Positions 1 to 6,670 of a stretch of DNA of 31,881 nucleotides are shown here, in pieces. The notes below the pieces were generated by a model. The model had not been told where the DNA came from. It saw only the letters and a program-made list of their open reading frames with translations, and searched no databases. The stretch covers positions 1 through 31,881 of the IMG/VR virus record IMGVR_UViG_3300008450_000249, one strand, 5' to 3'. Source of the DNA: a virus. Numbering within the stretch: the first letter of the stretch is position 1; each line of letters begins with the position of its first letter. The position numbers and the translations under genes are program-made.

Positions 1-1
1 T

Positions 2-1321
2 GCCCAACTGGCTTACTACTTGGATGACACCCGCAAACCTGTAGCTTGCAAGGTACGCTTCCCTGACAAGAGCTTCGCAATCTTGGGCGATATGTCCAAG
101 GCTACGCTCTACGGTCAGTGGCTGTGGCCTGCTGGTGGCAAGATGATAGTCGTGACGGAGGGGGAGATCGATGCTCTCACTGTGTCACAGCTTCAGCAGA
201 ACAAGTGGCCTGTAGTCAGTGTTCCCAACGGAGCACAGAGTGCAGTCAAGGCCATCAAGAAAAACCTCGACTACCTCAACTCGTTCGAGAACGTGATCTT
301 CATGTTCGACATGGACGAGCCGGGGCAAGCAGCAGCCAAACAATGTGCTGAACTGTTTGAACCGGGGAAGGCCAAGATCGCCACCCTCCCATTCAAGGAC
401 GCTAACGAGTGTCTCCAGAATGGCAAAGGCGACGAGGTTGTCAGAGCTATGTGGAACGCTTCTGTCTATCGCCCTGATGGCATCATCAACGGCGAGGACT
501 TGTGGGAGCAGATCACCGCAGTAGATAACAGCAAAACCATTCCGTACCCGTGGACCTTCTTGAACGAGAAGACACACGGCATTCGCACTGGTGAGCTTGT
601 CACTCTGACTGCTGGCTCAGGTATCGGTAAGTCTGCTGTTGTTCGCGAGATCGCCCATCATCTCATCCAACAAGGTGAGCGTGTGGGTATGCTCATGCTC
701 GAAGAGTCGGTCAAGACGACTGCTCTTGGTCTCATGGGTTTGCATCTCAACAAGCGGCTGCACATCTCGACAGAGGGTGTTAGCAAAGATGAACTTAGAG
801 AAGCATTCGACGCGACACTCGGTACGGGACAGGTCTACCTGTTTGACCACTTTGGTTCGACACAGGTTGATCACTTGTTATCTCGTGTTCGCATTCTGGC
901 TCGCAGTTTCGACTGCAAGTATATCTTCCTCGATCACCTCAGCATTGTTGTCAGTTCGATGGAAGAAGGCGGCGATGAGCGCAAGCTTATCGACCGAACG
1001 ATGACCCTCTTACGGACGCTAGTCCAAGAGACGGGTATTGCGCTCATTGTCGTGTCTCACCTGAAGAGACCTGACGGCAAGGGGCATGAAGAAGGCGCAC
1101 AAACGTCGCTAAGCCAGCTACGTGGATCACACGCCATCGCTCAGTTGAGTGACATGGTGATTGGTCTTGAACGAAACCAGCAGGGTGAACAACCCAATGA
1201 GACCATCTTCAGGGTTCTGAAGAACAGGTTCTCTGGCGAGACTGGTGAAGCTGGCTCCTTGTTTTACGACAAGGACACAGGGCGACTGACCGAAGTTCCC
1301 ACATACGATGGAGTGTTCTGA
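2..1321 (+). CDS. Primase-helicase, T7 gp4-like (5' partial)
   Basis: Bifunctional replication protein: a TOPRIM primase half makes RNA primers and a RecA-fold hexameric helicase half unwinds the fork ahead of the polymerase. The reading frame is open to the window edge, so the N-terminus (zinc-binding domain and part of the primase) lies outside; the TTG at 20 is not needed as a start. Visible are the TOPRIM motif EGEID (about 158-172), the acidic FMFDMDEPG motif, the Walker A GSGIGKS (614-634), LMLEES, the IFLDH Walker B-type strand, VVSHLKRP and the LERNQQGEQPN arginine-finger region. All match T7 gp4 in order. It ends in TGA whose last base begins the next ATG, which suggests coupling. 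Function is confident; only the true length is unknown. Confidence 0.96.
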   Translation, partial: AQLAYYLDDTRKPVACKVRFPDKSFAILGDMSKATLYGQWLWPAGGKMIVVTEGEIDALTVSQLQQNKWPVVSVPNGAQSAVKAIKKNLDYLNSFENVIFMFDMDEPGQAAAKQCAELFEPGKAKIATLPFKDANECLQNGKGDEVVRAMWNASVYRPDGIINGEDLWEQITAVDNSKTIPYPWTFLNEKTHGIRTGELVTLTAGSGIGKSAVVREIAHHLIQQGERVGMLMLEESVKTTALGLMGLHLNKRLHISTEGVSKDELREAFDATLGTGQVYLFDHFGSTQVDHLLSRVRILARSFDCKYIFLDHLSIVVSSMEEGGDERKLIDRTMTLLRTLVQETGIALIVVSHLKRPDGKGHEEGAQTSLSQLRGSHAIAQLSDMVIGLERNQQGEQPNETIFRVLKNRFSGETGEAGSLFYDKDTGRLTEVPTYDGVF

Positions 1322-1686
1322 TGTCTGAGGACTTGATGTTCCACATGGCTGACGTTGCCTGTGTTCGTGCGTGGGAAGACGAAGGTTGGGGGCCTTATCA
1401 CAAGAAGCTCCTGACTATGTGTATGAAGACTGAACAAAACGGTTGGAAAAGGAAAACTGGAATGCGTCAGGTTGACAAGATTCTGAACCACATGCGGAAG
1501 AATGGCTCGATCACTCAGCGCGAAGCTTACATCGACTATGGTGTGCAGAGCTTCCATCGCCGTCTGACTGAACTCAAGGACGAAGGTCACAAGCTCAGCA
1601 AGGTCATGAAGGTTCACCCGACTACTGGTCAGGCGTACTCCCGCTACTACCTTGAAGAAAAGAAGGGTGCACGTGCCACGGCCTAA
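1321..1686 (+). CDS. Winged helix-turn-helix protein
   Basis: A 121-residue protein. Residues about 49-112 (QVDKILNHMRKNGSIT, then a helix pair around QREAYIDYGVQSFHRRLTELKDEG and a short wing ending SRYYLEE) look like the small phage helix-turn-helix family in which a glycine-serine-isoleucine-threonine turn precedes the recognition helix (HTH_39 type). The first 45 residues are charged and unrecognised. It sits between helicase and polymerase, where T7 carries endonuclease I and lysozyme instead. The ATG overlaps the helicase stop by one base. Probable role is DNA binding, either as a regulator or a replication accessory; no catalytic residues are seen. Confidence 0.75.
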   Translation: MSEDLMFHMADVACVRAWEDEGWGPYHKKLLTMCMKTEQNGWKRKTGMRQVDKILNHMRKNGSITQREAYIDYGVQSFHRRLTELKDEGHKLSKVMKVHPTTGQAYSRYYLEEKKGARATA

Positions 1687-1924
1687 GAAACAATGGACCC
1701 CACCCTCGCAGGACTCATCGTCAGCATCGTCTTCGTCGCAGGACTCTGGTTTGCCCTCACAGGCTCCAAGCCCCACCTGTAACAACTGTGTGTACAACTC
1801 ACGACAGGTATCCGAAATCTTCCGTCAGTGCGGTTTGAAATTACCGTCTTACTTACAGGAGCACCGGAGCCTGCCTGTCGTACACATGAACGATGTCTGT
1901 AGCTTCCACAAACCAATGAGGTAA
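1673..1924 (+). CDS. Small Cys-cluster protein of unknown function
   Basis: The chosen GTG start at 1673 has AGAAGG six bases upstream (1661-1666) and gives 83 residues beginning MPRPKKQW. Residues 11-34 are Ser/Pro/Gln low complexity. The C-terminal half holds C36-x2-C39, C53 and C76 followed by His79, a pattern typical of small phage zinc-ribbon or metal-binding proteins. A second start, TTG at 1751 with AGGA seven bases upstream, would give a 57-residue protein lacking the low-complexity part. That version fits better if the membrane peptide in the other frame (1693-1782) is real. Function unknown; the Cys part is likely genuine, the N-terminus is uncertain. Confidence 0.6.
   Translation: MPRPKKQWTPPSQDSSSASSSSQDSGLPSQAPSPTCNNCVYNSRQVSEIFRQCGLKLPSYLQEHRSLPVVHMNDVCSFHKPMR
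1693..1782 (+). CDS. Putative 29-aa single-span membrane peptide, nested frame
   Basis: ATG at 1693 opens a 29-codon frame ending TAA at 1780-1782. The product starts MDPTLAG, continues with about 17 hydrophobic residues (LIVSIVFVAGLWFALTG) and ends SKPHL, so it is a single transmembrane segment with a short polar tail. It lies six bases after the stop of the winged-helix gene and could be translated by reinitiation; no strong ribosome site is seen. Its codons are rich in ATC, GTC, CTC and TTC, the forms favoured by neighbouring genes. The overlapping +1 frame in the same bases is unusual Ser-rich sequence. Too short for certainty. Confidence 0.4.
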   Translation: MDPTLAGLIVSIVFVAGLWFALTGSKPHL

Positions 1925-1927
1925 GAG

Positions 1928-3694
1928 TTGCGGCTCGTATTCGATCTTGAAGCAAATGGCTTGTACTACGATGCGAGCCGTATCCACTGCCTCGTTGCAA
2001 AGGACATAGACACTGGAGACCTCCATAAGTTTGGACCTGATAAGGTCGAGCATGGTCTCAAACTCTTGATGCAAGCGGAGCTGCTCATTGGTCACAACGT
2101 GATCGCATATGATCTCCCGCTTATATCCAAACTATACACGTGGTTCGCCATTCCTCGCGAGCGTGTTGTCGATACGCTGGTCCTGTCCCGTCTGATCTTC
2201 ACCGATCTCAGTGACAGAGATTATCAGTCGAGGGCGCAGATGGAAGGGAAGCTTATTGGCTCCCACTCTCTTCGCGCTTGGGGCTTGCGGCTCGACATAC
2301 TCAAAGGTGACTACCAAGGAGGCTTTGAGAACTTCTCGGAGGAGATGCTGGCGTACAACGTGCAGGACGTGGTTGTCACCGAAAGGCTGTATGAGACTCT
2401 CTCAAAGCATGAAGCTCTCTCTGAACGCGCTAGTGTACTAGAGCACGAAGTGGCTCACATTGTAGCGCAGCAGGAGCGGCAGGGATTCACGTTCAACGTG
2501 AAGGCTGCTGAGGAGCTTACGGCACGTTTGCAAATCAGACGTGGTGAGCTTGAGCAGAAACTACAGGACACGTTCCAACCTTGGGAAGAGGTCGTTGGCG
2601 AGTTCATCCCAAAGGTCAACAACAAGGCACGGGGTTATGTGAAGGGAGAGCCGATCTTGAAAACCAAGACGGTCGTCTTCAACCCCGGTAGCCGACACCA
2701 CATCGCCAACAGACTGAAGGCGTTCCACAACTGGGTCCCTAAGGAGTTCACTCCTGACGGTCGCGCTAAAGTGGACGAGTCAGTCCTAGAGAAGCTTCCC
2801 TACCCTGAGGCCAAACTCCTGACGGAGTACCTCATGGTGCAGAAGCGTCTCGGTATGCTGGCAGAAGGCAACAACGCTTGGCTCAAGATGGTCAAGGAGA
2901 ATGGCCGTATCCACGGAGAGGTCATCACTAACGGTGCGGTCACTGGCCGTGCCACCCATCGCAATCCAAACGTGGCGCAAGTGCCAGCAGTAGGAGCACT
3001 CTATGGAAAAGAATGTCGTAGCCTCTTTGGCACTCCCCGTGATCGCGTCCTCGTGGGCGTTGATGTCTCAGGCTTGGAGCTTAGGATGCTGGCACACTTT
3101 ATGTCGAGCTACGATGGGGGAAAGTATGGCAAAGAGGTTGTGGACGGAGATGTTCACACCGCTAACCAGAAAGCAGCGGGACTAGAAACCCGCAACCAAG
3201 CGAAGACCTTTATCTACGCCTTCCTCTACGGTGCGGGTAACGAAAAGATTGGCTCCATTGTTGGAAAGAAGGCATCACATGGAAAGGTCCTCAGAGAACG
3301 GTTCCTCGAAAGAACTCCTGCCATCGCTAGGCTCGTCCACGACGTACAGCGAGCTGCTAAACGTGGATACCTCCTCGGCTTGGACGGTCGTCGTTTGCAT
3401 ATTCGTAGCGAACACGCTGCTCTCAATACTCTGCTACAGTCTGCTGGTGCATTGGTTTGCAAACAGTGGATGGTCGAAGTTGACCGGATGCTTACTGTAA
3501 AGCAATGGTCACACCGTGTGCAGCAAGTGGCTTGGGTGCACGACGAATGTCAATTCGAGTGTGACCCTGAGATCGCTGAAGAGTTTGGCAAAGAATGCGT
3601 TGAGTGCATCGCTAAGGCTGGCGAAGCTTTCAACATCTCACTTCCGCTTACCGGAGAATACAAAATTGGCAAAAACTGGGCAGAAACCCATTAG
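1928..3694 (+). CDS. DNA polymerase, family A, T7 gp5-like
   Basis: Replicative DNA polymerase with 3'-5' proofreading, 588 residues against 704 in T7. Start is TTG at 1928, set by GAGG at 1918-1921 with six-base spacing and by the exonuclease motif beginning at once (FDLEAN, D6 and E8). Further exonuclease aspartates are D62 and D147. Polymerase motif A has D379 (GVDVSGLELR), motif B has K426 and Y430 (TRNQAKTFIYAFLYG), motif C is WVHDE with D539. Tyr at position 430 matches T7 Tyr526, the residue tied to ready dideoxynucleotide use. The stretch between the thumb helices (about 213-250), where T7 carries its thioredoxin-binding insertion, is only about half as long. The end overlaps the next gene by 29 bases. 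Confidence 0.97.
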   Translation: MRLVFDLEANGLYYDASRIHCLVAKDIDTGDLHKFGPDKVEHGLKLLMQAELLIGHNVIAYDLPLISKLYTWFAIPRERVVDTLVLSRLIFTDLSDRDYQSRAQMEGKLIGSHSLRAWGLRLDILKGDYQGGFENFSEEMLAYNVQDVVVTERLYETLSKHEALSERASVLEHEVAHIVAQQERQGFTFNVKAAEELTARLQIRRGELEQKLQDTFQPWEEVVGEFIPKVNNKARGYVKGEPILKTKTVVFNPGSRHHIANRLKAFHNWVPKEFTPDGRAKVDESVLEKLPYPEAKLLTEYLMVQKRLGMLAEGNNAWLKMVKENGRIHGEVITNGAVTGRATHRNPNVAQVPAVGALYGKECRSLFGTPRDRVLVGVDVSGLELRMLAHFMSSYDGGKYGKEVVDGDVHTANQKAAGLETRNQAKTFIYAFLYGAGNEKIGSIVGKKASHGKVLRERFLERTPAIARLVHDVQRAAKRGYLLGLDGRRLHIRSEHAALNTLLQSAGALVCKQWMVEVDRMLTVKQWSHRVQQVAWVHDECQFECDPEIAEEFGKECVECIAKAGEAFNISLPLTGEYKIGKNWAETH

Positions 3695-3923
3695 TCGGGT
3701 AATCGAACATATTGAATGGATCGACGCTGTTGCCAGCGTTGGTTGGGACCGGGGGTGTGGCGGTACTCGCCCTGCTCACATTATTTCCGTAGGTAAGCTT
3801 GTCTACGAAGACAAAGACAGCATCGTCCTTGCTGGCACGTTCAGCTATGCCGACGATGAAACCAACGGTCGCATGGCTATCCCTAAGGGATGGATCAAGA
3901 ACCGCAAGACCATCAAGCTGTGA
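3666..3923 (+). CDS. Conserved small phage protein, unknown function
   Basis: TTG at 3666 has GGAG at 3653-3656, nine bases upstream, and yields 85 residues starting MAKTGQKP; the start lies inside the polymerase end. The sequence reads as a compact beta-rich domain: IEWIDAVASVGW, IISVGKLVYEDKDSIVLAG, and MAIPKGWIKNRKTI at the C-terminus. Small proteins with this WxDA...SVG.L...D..I.LA...AIPKG.IK..R pattern are common next to replication genes in tailed phages; no activity is known to me. The longer reading of this frame upstream to 3516 is ignored because it would lie fully inside the polymerase. Confidence 0.75.
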   Translation: MAKTGQKPISRVIEHIEWIDAVASVGWDRGCGGTRPAHIISVGKLVYEDKDSIVLAGTFSYADDETNGRMAIPKGWIKNRKTIKL

Positions 3924-4063
3924 GCGATGATAGTCCTTGCATAAACGTGTGTCGGCTTGATGAGCACGGTGTGTGCGTTGGATGTAAACGGACAATCGAT
4001 GAAATCACTCAAGCTGGCATATCACGTCCTAAACGTAGTGACGTGCATAGCGATAATTCTTAA
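3920..4063 (+). CDS. DUF1289-family Cys4 mini-protein
   Basis: GTG at 3920 overlaps the preceding TGA in a four-base GTGA junction and encodes 47 residues. The sequence SPCINVCRLDEHGVCVGCKRT has four cysteines spaced C-x3-C-x7-C-x2-C, followed by IDEI, which is the signature of DUF1289, a family of small proteobacterial proteins thought to bind metal or an Fe-S cluster. The family's usual tryptophan after the EI motif is replaced (ITQAG here). The C-terminal 15 residues are charged and look disordered. Biological role is unknown; the family assignment is good because cysteine spacing and surrounding residues both match. Confidence 0.8.
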   Translation: MSDDSPCINVCRLDEHGVCVGCKRTIDEITQAGISRPKRSDVHSDNS

Positions 4064-4078
4064 CGTGTGGAGACACTG

Positions 4079-4354
4079 GTGATCACACTAGATGAATTAG
4101 ACCGAGACCCTTGGACAAGCTACCCAGTTGACAAGGCTGAACTTCGTAAGCTGATCGCATATCGTGATCTCGTGGAGAGATATGACGACATAGATCCGTG
4201 GCACGTCAAAGTTGAAGGGTACAAGGAGAACCCTGACGGCTCTGCTGACATCGAGTTCACAATGGGTCGTGAGGTTGCTCGTGCGTTTCTCAAGGAGGGC
4301 TTCTTGGCCGTCCTGACAAGGTACGCTGACGAGGTGGCAAACAATGAAGGTTGA
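4079..4354 (+). CDS. Hypothetical acidic protein
   Basis: A 91-residue acidic protein that I do not recognise. GTG at 4079 is preferred over GTG at 4067 because GGAG (4069-4072) lies six bases before it, while 4067 has no ribosome site. The sequence begins MITLDELDRDPW, has helical stretches (KAELRKLIAYRDLVERY) and a beta segment (HVKVEGYKENPDGSADIEFT), then an amphipathic helix with VARAFLKEGFLAVLTRYADEV. No signal peptide or membrane span. It sits directly before thyX and overlaps it by 11 bases, so it is likely co-translated with nucleotide-metabolism genes. Confidence 0.7.
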   Translation: MITLDELDRDPWTSYPVDKAELRKLIAYRDLVERYDDIDPWHVKVEGYKENPDGSADIEFTMGREVARAFLKEGFLAVLTRYADEVANNEG

Positions 4355-5075
4355 TCTTCTCGATTACATGGGGTCTGACCTGTCGGTCGTTAATGCTGCA
4401 CGGGTCAGCTTCGATAAGCAGAGTGATTGGGTGTACGAAGGTTGGCAGGACGGAAGAGCGAAAGGTCTACACGGCAACGACAAACGGCTCATCAACTACC
4501 TCGCCAAGCACAACCACTGGACACCCTTTGGTCACTGCTTTGCAAGCTTTCGTATCAAGGCTCCCATATTCGTCGCACGTCAGCTTGGTAAACACCAAGT
4601 CGGCTTAGTGTGGAACGAGGTAAGTCGGCGGTATGTCGATAGTGAACCTGAGTTCTACGTTCCTGAGTCATGGCGCAAACGCGCTGAGAACGTGAAGCAG
4701 GGCAGTAGCAGTGAAGAGTTTACCAACCACATAACGTGGAACGCTGTTCATGTTGATACTTTTTGGGACGAACCCAACAACCCAGATGGTATGGGATATG
4801 GACAGACCCATATCTTTGACGCTTGTCTGGATGCGTACAACGCGCTCCTAGAAGCAGGAGTTTGCCCCGAACAAGCTCGCATGGTTCTCCCGCAATCCAT
4901 GTACACCGAATGGGTTTGGTCTGGTTCGCTCGCAGCGTTTGCTCGCGTGTGTAAGCTCCGTCTTGATCCGCATACACAATACGAAACACGACAGATCGCT
5001 GCCTTCATCGACAACGATTTGAAATCCCTATTCCCCGTATCTTGGAAGGCTCTAATGAATGAAGCTGCTGATTGA
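4344..5075 (+). CDS. thyX: Flavin-dependent thymidylate synthase ThyX
   Basis: Makes dTMP from dUMP with methylenetetrahydrofolate and FADH2, supplying dTTP for phage replication; 243 residues, normal for the family. Visible are the N-terminal NAARVSF, the NHWTPFGHC segment, the flavin/substrate loop KHQ(83-85)...WNEVSRRY (90-97) and the C-terminal QARMVLPQSMYTEWVWSG and QYETRQIA motifs. The classic RHRx7S motif is altered: RHR is KHQ and the gap to the Ser is one residue longer, a form I associate with phage ThyX. The second Ser (S94) and following Arg-Arg-Tyr are kept. It overlaps the upstream gene by 11 bases and the exonuclease downstream by 17. Confidence 0.95.
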   Translation: MKVDLLDYMGSDLSVVNAARVSFDKQSDWVYEGWQDGRAKGLHGNDKRLINYLAKHNHWTPFGHCFASFRIKAPIFVARQLGKHQVGLVWNEVSRRYVDSEPEFYVPESWRKRAENVKQGSSSEEFTNHITWNAVHVDTFWDEPNNPDGMGYGQTHIFDACLDAYNALLEAGVCPEQARMVLPQSMYTEWVWSGSLAAFARVCKLRLDPHTQYETRQIAAFIDNDLKSLFPVSWKALMNEAAD

Positions 5076-5796
5076 TGCAGACATCCTGCTCTACAGAGCC
5101 GCAAGCTCGGTGGAGAATGAAGTAGAGTTTGAAGAAGACATCTGGGTTCTGTGGACTGATGAGAACGAGGCTATAGAGGCGTTCACCAACAGCGTTGCTG
5201 CTTTGCTTGAACAAGCCGATACATATGGCTACCTCCTCTGTTTCTCTGACAGCAAGAACTTCAGAAAAGACCTCCTCCCCTCTTACAAGGGCAACCGCAC
5301 TTCTCGCAAACCGATGGGTTTCAAATCCATCCGTGAGCGGGTGTTGGAGGAGTACAAACACAAGGTCATCATCAAGCCCACGCTTGAGGCTGACGACTGT
5401 ATCGGCATTCTGGCTACCCAGTCTCCTGACGAGTACGCCATCTGGTCTGCTGATAAAGACCTGAAGCAAATCCCCGGCAAGCACCTCACTGAAGAAGGTT
5501 TCGTAGCCGTCTCCCAACAGGAGGCTGACCGCTTCTTCTACCAACAGGTGCTCACTGGTGACACGGCTGACAACTACAAAGGCTGTCCCGGCATTGGTCC
5601 TGTGAAGGCTGATAAGATACTGAGCACGATGGCTGCAATCGAAGCCCCGTGGACTCATGTGGTCGATTCTTACCTTAACGCAGGACTTACGGAAGCGGAT
5701 GCTCTGGTGCAGGCACGTGTTGCCCGCATCCTCCGTGCGACCGACTGGGACTCAGAAAAACAAGAGGTGAAACTTTGGACGCCTACTACTGCGTGA
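5059..5796 (+). CDS. 5'-3' exonuclease, T7 gp6-like (FEN family)
   Basis: Flap/5'-3' exonuclease for primer removal, host DNA breakdown and recombination; 245 residues. The metal-binding acidic residues are in place: LLIDADILLYRA (D6, D8), LEADDCIG (109-116), SADKDLKQ (130-137). The helix-3-turn-helix segment GDTADNYKGCPGIGPVKA spans 167-184 and is almost identical to the T7 gp6 motif. ATG at 5059 is inside the thyX end, and the start is fixed by the MKLLIDAD motif. Order thyX-exonuclease-DUF3310 keeps it inside the replication operon. The 3' end overlaps the next gene by 22 bases. Confidence 0.95.
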   Translation: MKLLIDADILLYRAASSVENEVEFEEDIWVLWTDENEAIEAFTNSVAALLEQADTYGYLLCFSDSKNFRKDLLPSYKGNRTSRKPMGFKSIRERVLEEYKHKVIIKPTLEADDCIGILATQSPDEYAIWSADKDLKQIPGKHLTEEGFVAVSQQEADRFFYQQVLTGDTADNYKGCPGIGPVKADKILSTMAAIEAPWTHVVDSYLNAGLTEADALVQARVARILRATDWDSEKQEVKLWTPTTA

Positions 5797-6125
5797 AGAA
5801 ACCCGGAATCTGCGATGGCGGATGCGACATCTGTCCTCAGCCACAACAATACGAGTTTGCCTTTATGGCTGAACCTGTAGCTGCTGTCGGTGACAAGGTT
5901 CACAAGCCTTCTCACTACACTAAATGGCAGATCGAGCCGATCACCTACATCATGCGAAACGGCATGGAGTTCTGGAGAGGTAACATCATCAAGTATGCGT
6001 CACGCGCTGGCGCTAAGGCTTACGATGGTATGGACCTCGTTGAAAGCGAGATCACCGATCTTGAGAAGGTTCGTCGCTACGCAGAGATGCGTATCAACCA
6101 GCTTCGTGGGGAGATTGAGCTTTGA
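5775..6125 (+). CDS. DUF3310-family protein with N-terminal Cys cluster
   Basis: TTG at 5775 has GAGG (5764-5767) seven bases upstream and gives 116 residues. Residues about 41-105 match DUF3310, often annotated as nucleotide kinase-like: VHKPSHYTKWQIEPITYIMRN, then GNIIKYASRAGAK and a Leu/Arg-rich helix ITDLEKVRRYAEMRI. The first 20 residues add four cysteines (C6, C13, C17, C20) in the form of a small metal-binding knuckle, which is why the upstream TTG is preferred over ATG 5865. The biochemical function of DUF3310 is not established. The stop overlaps the next TTG by four bases (TTGA). Confidence 0.85.
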   Translation: MDAYYCVKKPGICDGGCDICPQPQQYEFAFMAEPVAAVGDKVHKPSHYTKWQIEPITYIMRNGMEFWRGNIIKYASRAGAKAYDGMDLVESEITDLEKVRRYAEMRINQLRGEIEL

Positions 6126-6337
6126 TCTCTCTTGAGAAGAACGGTGTGACCAACATCGTCACCATCCTCGATGACTCCGGTCAGGACGAGGAGCTGGTGT
6201 TTACATGGGATGAAGGGGGCGACCTCTTCTACATGTTGCAGAAGAACCATGAAGGGGATGATCCTGTGATTGCTATGACCAAACTTCAGGCAGCAGTCCT
6301 AAAGGATGTCCTCAATAACGTAATAGTGGAGCTGTGA
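6122..6337 (+). CDS. Hypothetical small acidic protein
   Basis: A 71-residue acidic protein that I cannot place. TTG at 6122 is supported by GGGGAG at 6108-6113, eight bases upstream, and by the TTGA overlap with the previous stop. The sequence alternates short beta-like stretches (NIVTILDD, ELVFTWDE, DLFYML) and ends in a helix with AAVLKDVLNNVIVEL. No cysteines, membrane span or known motif. Its stop codon shares a base with the next ATG, so it is translated together with the MazG-like gene. Confidence 0.65.
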   Translation: MISLEKNGVTNIVTILDDSGQDEELVFTWDEGGDLFYMLQKNHEGDDPVIAMTKLQAAVLKDVLNNVIVEL

Positions 6338-6654
6338 TGTTCTCGTTTGACGACTACCAAAAGTTCGCTCGCTCCACTGCCATCTACCCTCCTGACGCTG
6401 GTATCATCTATCCAGCGTTGGGCCTTGCCAGCGAGTCTGGTGAGGTAGCAGGCAAAGTGAAAAAATACATTCGCGATGGGGGCGAGTTCCCCGTCGATGA
6501 CCTGAAGAAAGAATTAGGTGACGTGCTCTGGTACGTCGCTGTGCTCGCTGCGGAGTTCAAGATCAACTTGTCCGACGTGGCTAGAGCAAACGTAGACAAA
6601 CTTATGGATAGGGCCTCGCGCAATGCGCTTGGAGGCTCAGGCGATAACCGATAA
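6337..6654 (+). CDS. MazG-like nucleotide pyrophosphohydrolase
   Basis: Small all-alpha NTP pyrophosphohydrolase of the MazG superfamily, 105 residues. The metal-binding signature is present: E33-x2-E36 (ASESGEVAGKVKK) and E59-x2-D62 (KKELGDVLWYV), followed by NVDKLMDR. ATG at 6337 is chosen over GTG 6334 because GGAG at 6328-6331 is five bases upstream and the ATG overlaps the previous TGA by one base. Members hydrolyse (d)NTPs to monophosphates and in phages are thought to shape nucleotide or alarmone pools; the real substrate here cannot be read from sequence. It sits just before the ribonucleotide reductase. Confidence 0.88.
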   Translation: MFSFDDYQKFARSTAIYPPDAGIIYPALGLASESGEVAGKVKKYIRDGGEFPVDDLKKELGDVLWYVAVLAAEFKINLSDVARANVDKLMDRASRNALGGSGDNR

Positions 6655-6670
6655 CAACAACTGAGGCAGT

